Positions 10,372-19,790 of a stretch of DNA of 64,000 bases are shown here, in pieces. Location of the stretch: positions 2,604,001 through 2,668,000 of the forward strand of contig JAZBRS010000044.1 of NCBI GenBank assembly GCA_037176725.1, given 5' to 3'. Within the stretch, counting starts at the first letter, position 1. The number at the start of each line of letters is the position of its first letter. Under the pieces are notes generated by a model. It was not told the origin of the DNA. It saw only the letters and a list, made by a program, of their open reading frames with translations, and did not search any database. Made by a program: the position numbers and the translations under genes. This DNA comes from Posidonia oceanica. Its lineage: Eukaryota > Streptophyta > Magnoliopsida > Alismatales > Posidoniaceae.

Positions 10372-11400
10372 AGCCAACGGTATTAGTGGACCCATTGCTC
10401 ACTAACTCCCAGGTTAGAAGATGACAGTCTCTATCGAGAATGTAGGCAACATTCAATGAAAGGGCACCTGATTTCGATGAATAAAGGCAACGGTATTAGT
10501 GGACCCATCGCTCATTAACTCCCGGGTCAGAAGATGACGGTCTCTGTCGAGAATGTAGGCAACATTCAATGAAAGGACACCTGATTTCAGTGAATAAAGC
10601 CAACGGTGTTAGTAGACCCATCGCTCACTAACTCCCAAGTCAGAAGATGACGGTCTCTGTCGAGAATGTAGGCAACATTCAATGAAAGGACACCTGATTT
10701 TGGTGAATAAAGCCAACGGTATTAGTGGACCCATCACTCACTAACTCCCGGTTAGAAGATGACGGTCTTTGTCGAGAATGTAGGCAATATTCAATGAAAG
10801 GACACTTGATTTTGGTGAATAAAGCCAACGTTATTAGTGGACCCATCGCTCACTAACTCCCGGGTCAGAAGATGACGGTATCTGTCGAGAACGTAGGCAA
10901 CATTCAATGAAAGGACACCTAATTTCGGCGAATAAAGCCAACAGTATTAGTGGACCCATCGCTCACTAACTCCCGGGTCAGAAAATGATGGTCTCTGTCG
11001 AGAATGTAGGCAACATTCAATGAAAGGACACCTGATTTTGGCAAATAAAGCCAATGGTATTAGTGGACCCATTGCTCACTAACTCCTAGGTCAGAAGATG
11101 ATGGTCTCTATCGAGAATGTAGGCAACCTTCAATGAAAGGACACTTGATTTTTGGCGAATAAAGCCAACGGTATTAGTGGACCCATTGCTCACTAATTCC
11201 GGGTCACAAGACGACGGTCTCTATCGAGAATGTAGGCAACATTTAATGAAAGGACACCTAATTGTGACAAATAGAGCCAACACAGCTAGCAGAGACGAGA
11301 TCAATCCCCTTTTGCCTAGGAGCATCAAGGATCTCTCGCTCACTAACCCACGTGCCATGAAACGACGGTCCCCATGGAGAGTGTAGGCTACGCTCGAGGA
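10372..11400 (+). repeat. About 8-9 tandem copies of a ~113-bp repeat
   Basis: Each copy starts near GCCAACGGTATTAGTGGACC and includes AACTCCCGGGTCAGAAGATG, then GAGAATGTAGGCAACATTCA, then AAAGGACACCTGATTT. Starts are near 10374, 10488, 10598, 10711, 10825, 10935, 11048, 11165 and 11276; the last copy is diverged. Every copy has the inverted repeat GAATGT-aggca-ACATTC or a variant. In the diverged last copy the arms are GAGTGT (11379-11384) and ACGCTC (11390-11395), a compensated A-T to G-C change plus a G-T wobble. A short ORF at 11177-11386 is a repeat by-product. Confidence 0.85.
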
Positions 11401-11647
11401 AAGAGCACCTGATTATGACGAATTGCATTTACACATGTGTCAGTCTGCCTCAGGTGATGAGAAAAATTCCTGAGCCAACCTGGTATACAAGTTAAAGCCG
11501 ACGATGATGGAGGAACCTCAGTATCTAGGGCCATGCATTGGATATCATGATCACCACCTTTGCATTACCGCAAGCACGCATCCATGCATAGTGCATTGTA
11601 CTGCATTGGCATTGAGTGGTCGTCGAAAACATTAGCTATCCATCCCT

Positions 11648-11890
11648 TAAGCTTGACTCCCACGGGCAACCCCCGTGGCCATGTCTTTTAGGTTGACCCC
11701 TGTGGGCAACCCCCGTAGCAGTGTCTTTAGTTCAACCCCTGCAGGCAACCCCCGTGGCAGTGTCTTTTAGTTCGACCCCTACAGGCAACCCCCGTGGCAG
11801 TGTCTCTTAGTTCGACCCCTGCGGGCAACCTCCGTAGCAGTTTCTTTAGTTTTGTTCTCCTTGGGCAATCCCCTTGGCCATGTTTCTTTA
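11648..11890 (+). repeat. Five to six copies of a ~45-bp GGGCAACCCCCGTGGC repeat
   Basis: Tandem units carry GGGCAACCCCCGTGGCAGTG followed by TCTTTAGTTCGACCCC, with small length changes. One isolated copy sits at about 10254-10290, before the 113-bp array. No ORF is maintained. Confidence 0.8.
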
Positions 11891-12018
11891 GCTGACCCTC
11901 ATTGTGTCCTGTCCAAGTCTAGTGGCAACAGACATTGGATTTCATTTAGGATCTCTAGGTAGCGCCACACGGGGGTATTGTCTCGCCTTGTAGATAGTTT
12001 CGTGCCGAAGCCATCTTC

Positions 12019-12032
12019 AAGGAGGGGCAATC
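12019..12032 (+). promoter_or_regulatory. Polypurine tract of the beta element
   Basis: AAGGAGGGGCAATC abuts the LTR head TGTAGATACCCC at 12033, marking the following LTR as a 3' LTR. Confidence 0.8.
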
Positions 12033-13533
12033 TGTAGATACCCCATTTTGGCACTCCCTTCATAGTAGTGTAGTCCGTTGCATTAAGGCGTTCTTAGAAA
12101 CTATTTCTTCAATCTAGGACCTCCCACTTTGAGGCAAACACTCGTCCTCCGGTTCAAAGCTTTATTGTCATCCCTTTTTAAGCTTTAAGTGTCAGCAGCT
12201 TGAATGTTTTTCATTTCCTGACCAAATTTGGAAGTTGGATTGGCTAAGGGTGTTATACACTGGATTCCCAGCTTATAACGTTGGCCGTTGGTTTTCCAAT
12301 GGCTAACGTTGGTCGCTGGTTTTCCAGCATCTAACGTGGGAGCCCAGTGCCAGCCCCAAACTTTCTTTATTTGGCTAGAAATAAAATCCGTGTTTTTGCC
12401 ATCTTTAGACTCTATTGACTAGTCAAGGCAATTAACACTAGCTTAATGACACTTAATTAAGTTTTAATTAGGGGATATTCCTTGATCCTGGCAGTTGTGC
12501 TTCGGAGGTCGTTATACGTTAGTTTTCCAATGAATAACGTTATGTGCTGGGTTTCCAGCGTATAACATCCCTTTATTGGAAAGTCTGCTGATCTATTCAT
12601 TCAATTCCATTTTTGTTCTTCCCCTGCTTCTATAAAAGCAGGGGTACCCTGACAGATTTTTGGGACGGTTCATGAGAATTTGAGGATAAAAAAAATAGAG
12701 AGAGATCACAAAAACGAAAAAAGAAAGGAGACGGATATCTTGAGGAGTTGAGATTTTCATAAAAATAGTGGAGAGATTCCTAAAGAGAAAACCAGATCTT
12801 TGAGAGAGTTCTAAGAAAGCTTTAGTCTCCCTTTATCGACAGCAACATCATGTCGATCCACATGGCACTATGTGCATGAATTAAATGGGGGACCCTTTGT
12901 TATAGTTTCTTTCATTTCCTTTATTCATATCATATTTCGATTATGTAGAATACGATAATATAATCATTTACATTAGTTGCAACCAGGGAGACCAAATCCC
13001 TCGGGTGAGTTTCTTTTTTCATATATACTTAAGTTTTGTTTTATATACTTTAATAGAATACTACACCATATTAATCCATATATGTGTTATTTCTGTCTAT
13101 TTTGTTAACATCTGTAATACAAGGAGGAAGAAGAAAGAAGAAGAGATTCGCCGAGCACGGGCACCCTTAGGCAACGTAGGTGTTGTCCTAAGGTAGCAAA
13201 ACCCACACCCCACATCTCCTAAGGCGTCTCGAGGGCTAGCGAAAGCGAACCTAGAGTGGTGATTACACCGATTCCGTCTCCTATGGAGCGACGGAGTTGG
13301 ATACAAGGAAAGGAGCCGGAAAAAGCAAGGTTACAAGAGCAAAAGAACCAGAGCTTCTTCTCACCACCTCACAAGCTAAAAACCGTGCACCAAGAAGAAC
13401 GAGGGGGGGATAGGCAACGCCAGCGACGGTCGAAACCACCAACGCAAGACAAAACCGTCTCCAAGTCCCAAAGACGTAATAATCTTCCCCCATTCATTTT
13501 CATTTCTTCTTCTTCATTTTTCCACATTCCACA
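12033..13533 (+). mobile_element. Beta-family 3' LTR, about 1501 bp
   Basis: It begins TGTAGATACCCC after a polypurine tract and ends CCACATTCCACA; the antisense beta LTR has the matching end CCCCATATCCACA. The two copies align over the CTCGAGGGCTrGyGAAAGCGA region (13228 here; complement near 14080). From 13534 onward the sequence is element A pol, homologous to element D at about 60932, so this beta element inserted into A's pol. The right TSD copy would be acagc (13534-13538); the left one is off-window. The ORF at 13256-13645 is a chance fusion across the LTR end into A pol. Confidence 0.8.
12631..12638 (+). promoter_or_regulatory. TATA box of the beta LTR, inside a hairpin
   Basis: TATAAAAG lies between CCCCTGCTT (12621-12629) and AAGCAGGGG (12636-12644), which are exact complements, so the TATA box overlaps the loop and one arm of a 9-bp inverted repeat. 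The antisense copy keeps the box and eight of the nine stem pairs. It is the likely core promoter of the beta element. Confidence 0.6.
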
Positions 13534-13941
13534 ACAGCTAAAGAATTGGAAGATGATCATCCCTCGGGACCTCACTAACTTCACTAGTGCAGGTACCCTT
13601 GGTTCAAGCGACGGTCAGGCCACAGCGCAACAAGAGCCGTGCTAGAGCTCTCCGCTGTCGACGGAAGAGTGGGTCAACATTGAGGACTACTACTCGGATG
13701 AGGAGCAGTCTGGCACAGTAGGGGCAGCCCGGACCAGCAGTGAGGTCCAGCTCAGCACGGCAACATCTCGGTCAGTCTGTCTGGCCCTTCCCTCCACAGA
13801 TACGGCAGCAGATTTGGCAGGCCCCATGGCAGGATTGACAGTCTCTCACCTTTCTGCAGTCTCATCAACATCAGCGACACCAGTAGCAGCAGCTCCGGAG
13901 TCAGGAGCACCTCTTCAGGGATAGTCAGCCAGTCTGCCCGC
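13534..13941 (+). pseudogene. Element A polyprotein fragment: protease-RT linker, left piece
   Basis: The reading frame from about 13556 gives a PRDLTNFTSxGxLGSxD motif and then NIEDYYSDEEQSGT. These match element D at 60961-61085, where they follow the protease. The rest is low-complexity Ala/Ser/Pro/Thr-rich linker. A stop falls at about 13643 and another near 13922. The fragment is cut off on the left by the beta 3' LTR and on the right by the antisense solo beta LTR. The acidic YYSDEEQSG segment is the best conserved part of an otherwise loose linker. Gag and protease of element A would lie outside the window, beyond the nested elements. Confidence 0.75.
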
Positions 13942-14663
13942 TGTGGATATGGGGTTTTTGATTAGGAGAAGCTTATTGTGTCTATTTAGTGCTTCCTCGT
14001 TGCCCCTTTTTTGTATCCAACTCCGTCACTCCACAGGTGACAGAATTGGTGTGATCGCCACTCTCAGTTCGCTTTCACCAGCCCTCGAGATGCTTTTGAG
14101 GAGATGTAGTTTGGTTGCAGGTTCAGCTACCTTGGGACAACGCTAGCGTTGCCCAAGGGTGCCCGTACTTGATGAGTTTCTTCTTCTTCTTCTTTTCCTT
14201 GCAAAACAGATTTTAAAGATACGGATTAACAATGTGTAGTATATAATTCAAAACAAATTGAAAATGAACATAAAATGAAAGGAGGAGTACTTACCTGAGG
14301 GGTTTTATCCCCCTGGTTGCAACTAAGTATGACTATGCCTAGCTACAACAATATATGAAATGAAATGCTTCACTATACTACGAAATTAAACATATGATGT
14401 GAAAAGAAAATGAAAACTAAAGAAAGCCCCCTTTTGTCTATGCAAGGAATACAAGTGGGGTTGATGTGATGTCACGGATGACGGAGGACTCAAGCTTCCA
14501 CAAAAGACTTTCTCCACCTCTTCTCTCGAGATTCAAGCTCAAAACCCTTTCTACTTGCTCTCACAACTTCTTCTCAAAATTGTGTTTCTCTCTTGAAAAT
14601 CACTTCTAAATCCCTCCCAGATCTCTCTAATTTCCCCCCCAGATCCTAGTGGGGGTACCCTTG

Positions 14664-14671
14664 CTTTTATA
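14664..14671 (-). promoter_or_regulatory. TATA box of the antisense beta LTR
   Basis: On the minus strand this reads TATAAAAG with flanking arms CCCCTGCTT and AAGCAAGGG, the same arrangement as at 12621-12644 with one stem mismatch. Confidence 0.5.
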
Positions 14672-14743
14672 GAAGCAGGGGAGGAACAAAAAGGCCAAGT
14701 TAGCAACTTTCCTGATTCAGAAGTGTTGGACGCCGACCGTTAC

Positions 14744-15072
14744 AGTGTCCAACGTTGGACACTGGCATACCCAGCGTCCAACGACCCTCCGAGGCAAAGA
14801 TACCAAGATCAAAGAATATTCCTCAATAAGTGGCTGATTAATGACCATTAAAACCCATTAAGGGCTTGACCGGTCAAAGGACACTTAGTGGAGGCAAAGC
14901 ACGAAATTTGATTTCAGCCAAATATGGCAAGTTTGGGGAAACTGAAAACCAGGTTGTTGGATGCTATGATTCACAGCGTCCAACGTTGGACGCTAGACAA
15001 GCCAGCGTCCAACACACTCAAATGGAACTTGTTGTTGGACGCTATGACACACAGCATCCAACGTTGGACGCT
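14744..15072. repeat. Three 20-bp palindromes in the antisense beta LTR
   Basis: AGTGTCCAACGTTGGACACT at 14744-14763 and AGCGTCCAACGTTGGACGCT at 14975-14994 are perfect 20-bp palindromes. AGCATCCAACGTTGGACGCT at 15053-15072 differs from the second by one G to A. The latter two lie in a 78-bp direct duplication. The sense beta LTR keeps only AACGTT cores in related surroundings (12277, 12305, 12536). Confidence 0.8.
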
Positions 15073-15250
15073 AGATCAGCCAGCATCCAACACACTCAAA
15101 TGGAAACTTGCCAATTTTGGCCTCTCGACCATAGGGACAGGTGTCAATAAGTTTGATGAGAGTACTTAAGCTGGGAAAAGAGCTTCTAGAGGTGGCCTAA
15201 TGCAACAGACTACACTACCATGAAGGAAGTGCCAAAACGGGGTATCTGCA

Positions 15251-16281
15251 CCTGCGACCGCAGTCGCATCAGCACAACTGTTACCCTCTCTGGCGGGTCA
15301 GTGAGTCAATTCAGCCAGCAGCACGACTCAGCCCACTTCAGCAGCCACATCACCAGCAGTGCGAGTGGCTCAATCAGTCACACATCCTCCTGCCTCAGGA
15401 CATCAAGCCTCGTGGCAGGCCCCCGTGGCGTCTCTGGCCGCACAACCACCATCACCACCAGATGCAGGCGTATTATCGACCGGCACAGCCGCCTGGGCCC
15501 CGGTCCACCGAAGGAGCACTTCTGCCTCCCCTTCAACTGCAGTAGTGACTTTGGTAGCACACCCATCAGCGGCACCACTGACCAACCTTCTCACATCCCT
15601 GACCGCCAGGGCACCACAGTCAGCCGTGCTCGAAGGCCACCCAGATGGTCAGGCAGTGCAGTTAATAGCAAAGCAAGCACCCCAGGGAGCGGTGCATCTG
15701 GCAGTCAGACCGGAATCAGAGGTTGTCGGTGCCTACTACGTCGACTCACCCTCGGATGAGGAGGCAGGAGCAACAGCAAAGGCTCAGGTTGACTTGTTGA
15801 TGGGAGACTTGGAGCTACTATTCCAAGAACAGCTAGTGTCGTTGGCAGAAGACCTTGCAGAGTATCAGGCAGTGAGGAAAGGGAAAGCCGTGGCTATGGA
15901 TCCCTCCCTGTAGAAAGACCATGCCTCTATCATGGTCTTAGAAGAAGATTCAGCAGCAGCGGACCCCACTAGACCAGATGAGCTAATCACTCTACAGCCA
16001 CAAGGTGGGTCTAGCTGGTTGGTGCAGCACATGCCCCACTCGGGCAGTGCAGCCAGCGGCAATACACAGATCAGCCGCCAGTCCGGTATACTCCCCGCTA
16101 GTACACTTGAAAATGCGGAGGATAAAGTACCAGCAGCATCAGCAGCACAGGCAGTGACAAAGTCAACGGTATAGTTAGTAGCATAATCAGTAGGGCCAGG
16201 AGAGCCAGCAGCAGCAGAGCAGGTAGAGGAAGTTGCCAGAGAAGAGGTCACCCACCGAGGATATAGAAACACTCGGGGAGC
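15251..16281 (+). pseudogene. Element A polyprotein fragment: protease-RT linker, right piece
   Basis: This continues element A pol after the solo beta LTR and aligns with D at about 61310-62380. The recognisable segment is AYYVDSPSDEE (about 15730-15765), matching NAYYVDSPSDEEEG in D. It is followed by a helical stretch around LLxxDLELLxQEQL and then the segment with RPDELITLQPQGGSSW. The rest is Ser/Ala/Gln/Pro-rich and not conserved. Frames change several times and a CAG-like codon reads TAG near 15911, so it is not translatable as it stands. A minus-strand ORF at 15865-16554 is a shadow of this region. Confidence 0.7.
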
Positions 16282-17970
16282 GTGACTATCCTGAAGCATC
16301 ACCAGGGCCAAGAAGAGGAACATATACACTCCTTCGAGATAACAGACCCCACCTTTGAGAAGGAGATCCTCTCGGAACTCATTGCATACGGAGAGGAGGA
16401 TGATACAAGCGAAGATGAGAATGATGAACCACCGCCTAAATTCCAGCCCTATGACGATGATCCGAAAGGCCCCAACCTCCATGTCGAAGAGAAGACAGAG
16501 GTTGTCAACATCGGCACAACTGAGGAAGCCAGAGAGGTCCGTATCAGTGCCCATCTATCGCCCCAGGCCAGAGCAGAGTTCGTTGCATTCTTGAAAGAGT
16601 ATGTAGATGTCTTCACCTGGAGCTACGAAGACATGGTCGGCCTCGATGTCGAAATAGTAGTGCACAACCTACCCTTGAATCCAAACGCCAAGTCAGTAAA
16701 GCAGAAGCTAAGAAGATGGCGACCACAGTGGCTGCTCATGATCAAAGTGGAGATCATGAAGCAGCACAATGTCAATTTTCTGAAGGTCGTCCTTTATCCT
16801 GAATGGCTTACAAATGTTGTGCCAGTGCCCAAGAAGGATGGACATGTCCAGATGTGTATCAACTATAGGGACCTAAACAAGGCGAGTCCCAAGGACGATT
16901 TCCCATTGCCACACATTGACGTCCTAGTCGACAACACTGCAGGCCACAAGATGCTCTCCTTTATGGACGGTTTCTTCGGCTATAACCAAATCAAAATGGC
17001 AAAAGAAGACATGGAGAAGACATCATTTATCACCCCCTGGGGAGCCTTCTGCTTCCAAGTTATGCCGTTTGGACTCAAGAACGCTGGCACAACCTATCAG
17101 AGGGCAATGACAGCTCTGTTCCACGACCTCATGCACCAAGAAGTTGAGATTTACGTGGATGACATGATCGCCAAGTCCAAAGAACCCAAGGATCACCTCG
17201 CCTGTCTGAAGAAGCTCTTTGACCGCTTGAGGAAATACAAGCTGTGACTTAACCCTAGCAAATGTGTATTCGGGGTGTCATCTGGAAAACTCCTGGGACA
17301 TATTGTCAGCCAGAGGGGGATTGAGGTGGACCCAAGCAAAGAAAAAGCCATCTTGGAAATGCCACCCCCTTGGACTAAAAAGGAGGTCTGAGGCCTGTTA
17401 GGGCGATTATAGTATATCAGTCGGTTCATTGCACAACTCACACCCATCTGCGAACCGATCTTCAAGCTCCTGAGGAAGCATGCACAGATTAGCTGGAGTG
17501 AGGAGTGCCAGGCTGCATTTGACAAGATCAAGCAGCTCCTGATCAAACCTCCTGTCTTGGTTCCTCCCACGTCGGGAAGATCCCTGCTTTTCTACCTTTC
17601 TACCACGCAAGATTCCATAGGAGCCGTCTTGGGCCAACACGATGAATCGGGTAGAAAGGAGCGCACCATCTATTACCTGAGCAAGAAGTTCAATGAATGC
17701 GAAGCCAGGTATAGCACAATAGAGAAGACCTGCCTGTCTCCTGTCTGGGCCGCATAGAAACTAAGGCACTACATGATGGCGTACTCAGTTCAACTCTTAT
17801 GCCAGCATAACCCCATCAAGTTCCTCTTCCAGAAGCCGGTCATGGTGGACAGGTGTGTCAAGTGGCAGGTGTTACTGTCTCTGTACGACTTCGCCTTCGT
17901 CACACAGAGATCCATGAAAGGTCAAGCCATGGCAGATCATCTTGATGACTTTCCTCTGCCTGAGTACTAG
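16282..17970 (+). pseudogene. Element A reverse transcriptase and first RNase H (Tat/Ogre type)
   Basis: RT copies the element RNA into DNA inside the virus-like particle. The frame from 16282 gives an acidic leader, the KxKLRRWRPQW segment, VPVPKKDGxxxxCINYRDLNKA, the PFGLKNAGTTYQ segment and the catalytic YVDD at 17152-17163. The RNase H follows (QHDESGRKER, YYLSKKFNECEARYSTIEKT). Its usual first catalytic Asp position reads Ser-Thr, as is common for the degenerate first RNase H of Tat elements. Element D aligns with a constant 46098-base offset between the checked points (16618-17755 and 62716-63853). In-frame stops are at 17245 (TGA), 17389 (TGA), 17410, 17755 and 17968 (TAG). D has CGC, CGA, CAG and CAG at the first four positions. 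There are no frameshifts. Confidence 0.92.
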
Positions 17971-18534
17971 CCTCTCCAGACGCAGTTCCCGGACGAGGAC
18001 ATCCTTTTTGCAATGGAGGACTCTGATGAAAAGGACCCTAAAGAACAAGAGCAGTGGCAGCTGTACTTTGATAGCACTATCAACAAGAAGGGCCGAGGCG
18101 TAGGCGCAATGCTGACAACACCGTAGGGATAGATGATCCCCTTTGCGAGGAAGCTGACCTTCAAATGCACTCACAATGAAGCAGAATATGAAGTGTGCAT
18201 CCTAGGATTGAAGGTCGCACTCGAGCATAAGGCGCAGAAGCTGCATATGCACGGCGATGCCATGCTAGTGATCTCTCAAGTGAATAGCAACTGGAAAACA
18301 AAGGATCCAAAGCTTGTCCCATATCATGAACACCTACTGAAGCTGATAGAAGACTTTGAAAGCATCCACTTCACATACATGAACAGAGCAAGGAATGCAT
18401 ATGCAGATGCATTGGCAACCCTGGTGTCCTGGCTCAATATACCTAAAGACCGTGCGGTGGATGTATCAGTTACCCATATAGAGCAGCCTGTGCATTGCAT
18501 GAGTATAGAAGAGGCAGATCCAGTAGAAGAATAG
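17971..18534 (+). pseudogene. Element A second (additional) RNase H domain
   Basis: A second RNase H after RT-RNase H is diagnostic of the Tat/Ogre lineage. It is thought to supply activity that the first domain has lost. All four acidic catalytic positions are visible: Asp in LYFDST (18070-18072), Glu in NEAEYE (18178-18180), Asp in HGDAM (18256-18258) and Asp in ADALATL (18406-18408). The frame is the same as for RT. Stops interrupt it at 18124, 18130 (both TAG) and 18532 (TAG). Nothing is missing in length, so nonsense changes rather than deletion inactivated it. Confidence 0.9.
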
Positions 18535-19790
18535 CCATGGTACCATGACATCAAGGCCTTCCTGGAATCTGGCAGCCCCCCGCCTGGCACCTCAACAGCA
18601 GATAAAAGAACTTTGGCGCGTCTGGCGTCAAAGTATGTGTTAGGAGCAGGGCAGTTATACAGAAGATCATACAATCAGATGCTCCTGCGCTGCCTAAACA
18701 AGTCAGAGGCTGACACGTTGATGCTTCAAGTACATGCAGGGACCTGCAGCCCACACATGAACGGCGTCCTCTTGGCCAAGAAGATCATGCTCCAAGGCTA
18801 CTTCTGGTTAACCATGGAAGCAGACTGCTGCCGGTTTGTGCGTAAATGCCACAACTGCTGGATCCATGGTAACTTTATTCGAGCTCCCCTACAACAGTTA
18901 CACAACATGTCATCACCATGGCCCTTCTCCACCTAGGGAATTGATGTCATCGGCGCTATACATCTTGCTGCTTCAAACGGTCATCGCTTCATTCTGGTGG
19001 CGATCGACTACTTCACTAAGTGGGTGGAAGCTGCCTCTTACAAGGCTATCATAGCCGCAGCGACAGAGAAATTTGTCAGAAACAGCATCGTCGCCCGGTA
19101 TGGGGTCCCGCACTCCATCATCTCTGATAACAGCTCGAACTTCATCGCCAAGAGGACCGAGGAGTACCTACAGAACCTCAAGATCAAGCATCACAGCTCC
19201 TCGCCCTATCGGCCGCAAATGAACAGAGCAGTGGAGTCTACCAACAAGAACATTGTGAAGATCATGAAGAAGATGGTAGAAACTCACAAGGACTGGCATG
19301 ACAAGCTTCCGTACGCACTCTAAGCGTACAGGACATCAATCCGGACCTCGACAGGAGCCACCCCGTACTCGCTGGTGTACGGCATGGAGGTGGTGCTGCC
19401 TGTCGAAGTAGAGATCCCCTCACTACGGATCCTACGAGAAGTTGAGCTGGAGGAGGCAGAATGGGTCAAAGACCGCTGCTTCCAACTGAACCTGATTGAT
19501 GAGCACAGGCGACAAGCTATGCACAACTCTCATTGTTACCAGAAGCGGATGGCCAGAGCATACTTGAAGAAAGTTCAACCCAGAAGCTTCTAGGCAAGGG
19601 ATCTCGTCCTGCGAGCCATTCACCTACAAGACAGTCGAGGCAAATTCTGACCCAACTGGTGTGGCCCCTTTGTGGTCAAGCAGACATTCTCTGACGGTGC
19701 AGCAGTGCTTGAGGACATGGACCAGGTCGAACAGTCAGAGCCGGTCAACTCATGTTATCTCAAGAAGTACTATCAATACCTTGGGGCGAC
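18535..19790 (+). pseudogene. Element A integrase
   Basis: Integrase joins element DNA to the chromosome. A zinc-binding segment with two His (VHAGTCSPHMNG) and two Cys (KCHNC) is followed by the catalytic core: Asp in GIDVIG (18943-18945), Asp in ISDNSSNF (19126-19128) and Glu in AVESTNKN (19234-19236). The last two are 36 codons apart, the D,D35E spacing. The C-terminal part has NWCGPFVVKQ. All of it is in the RT frame. Stops are at 18934 (TAG at a conserved Trp), 19321 (TAA at a Trp), 19591 (TAG at a Trp) and 19648 (TGA). The true C-terminus is probably near KKYYQ at about 19780; the frame stays open to 20070 without further recognisable domain. Confidence 0.9.

Larger units (their letters stand above)
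9812..12032 (+). mobile_element. 3' untranslated region of a beta element
   Basis: Non-coding sequence between the alpha 3' LTR and the beta 3' LTR, filled by three kinds of tandem repeat annotated separately. It ends in the polypurine tract at 12019-12032. The stretch 11400-11645 is unique. Two short segments (9812-9920 and 10250-10370) share a CGGGTCAACAAAGCAAA word. The beta element's coding region, if it has one, would lie left of the nested alpha element and outside the window, so I cannot tell whether it was autonomous. Confidence 0.75.
13942..15250 (-). mobile_element. Antisense solo beta LTR, 1309 bp
   Basis: The minus strand starts at 15250 with TGCAGATACCCC (the beta head with one T to C change) and ends at 13942 with CCATATCCACA. 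It aligns with the sense beta LTR over the head (about 15180-15250 versus 12033-12100) and tail (14000-14170 versus 13140-13310). It is flanked by cccgc (13937-13941) and cctgc (15251-15255), a 5-bp TSD with one C to T difference. Element A pol continues on both sides. There is no internal region, so it is a solo LTR left by LTR-LTR recombination. Confidence 0.85.

Noticed and set aside
13256..13645. 129-aa ORF crossing the beta LTR end
   Set aside because: Chance fusion of LTR sequence and the start of the element A pol fragment.
15865..16554. 229-aa minus-strand ORF
   Set aside because: Shadow of the element A linker and RT leader; no recognisable domain.
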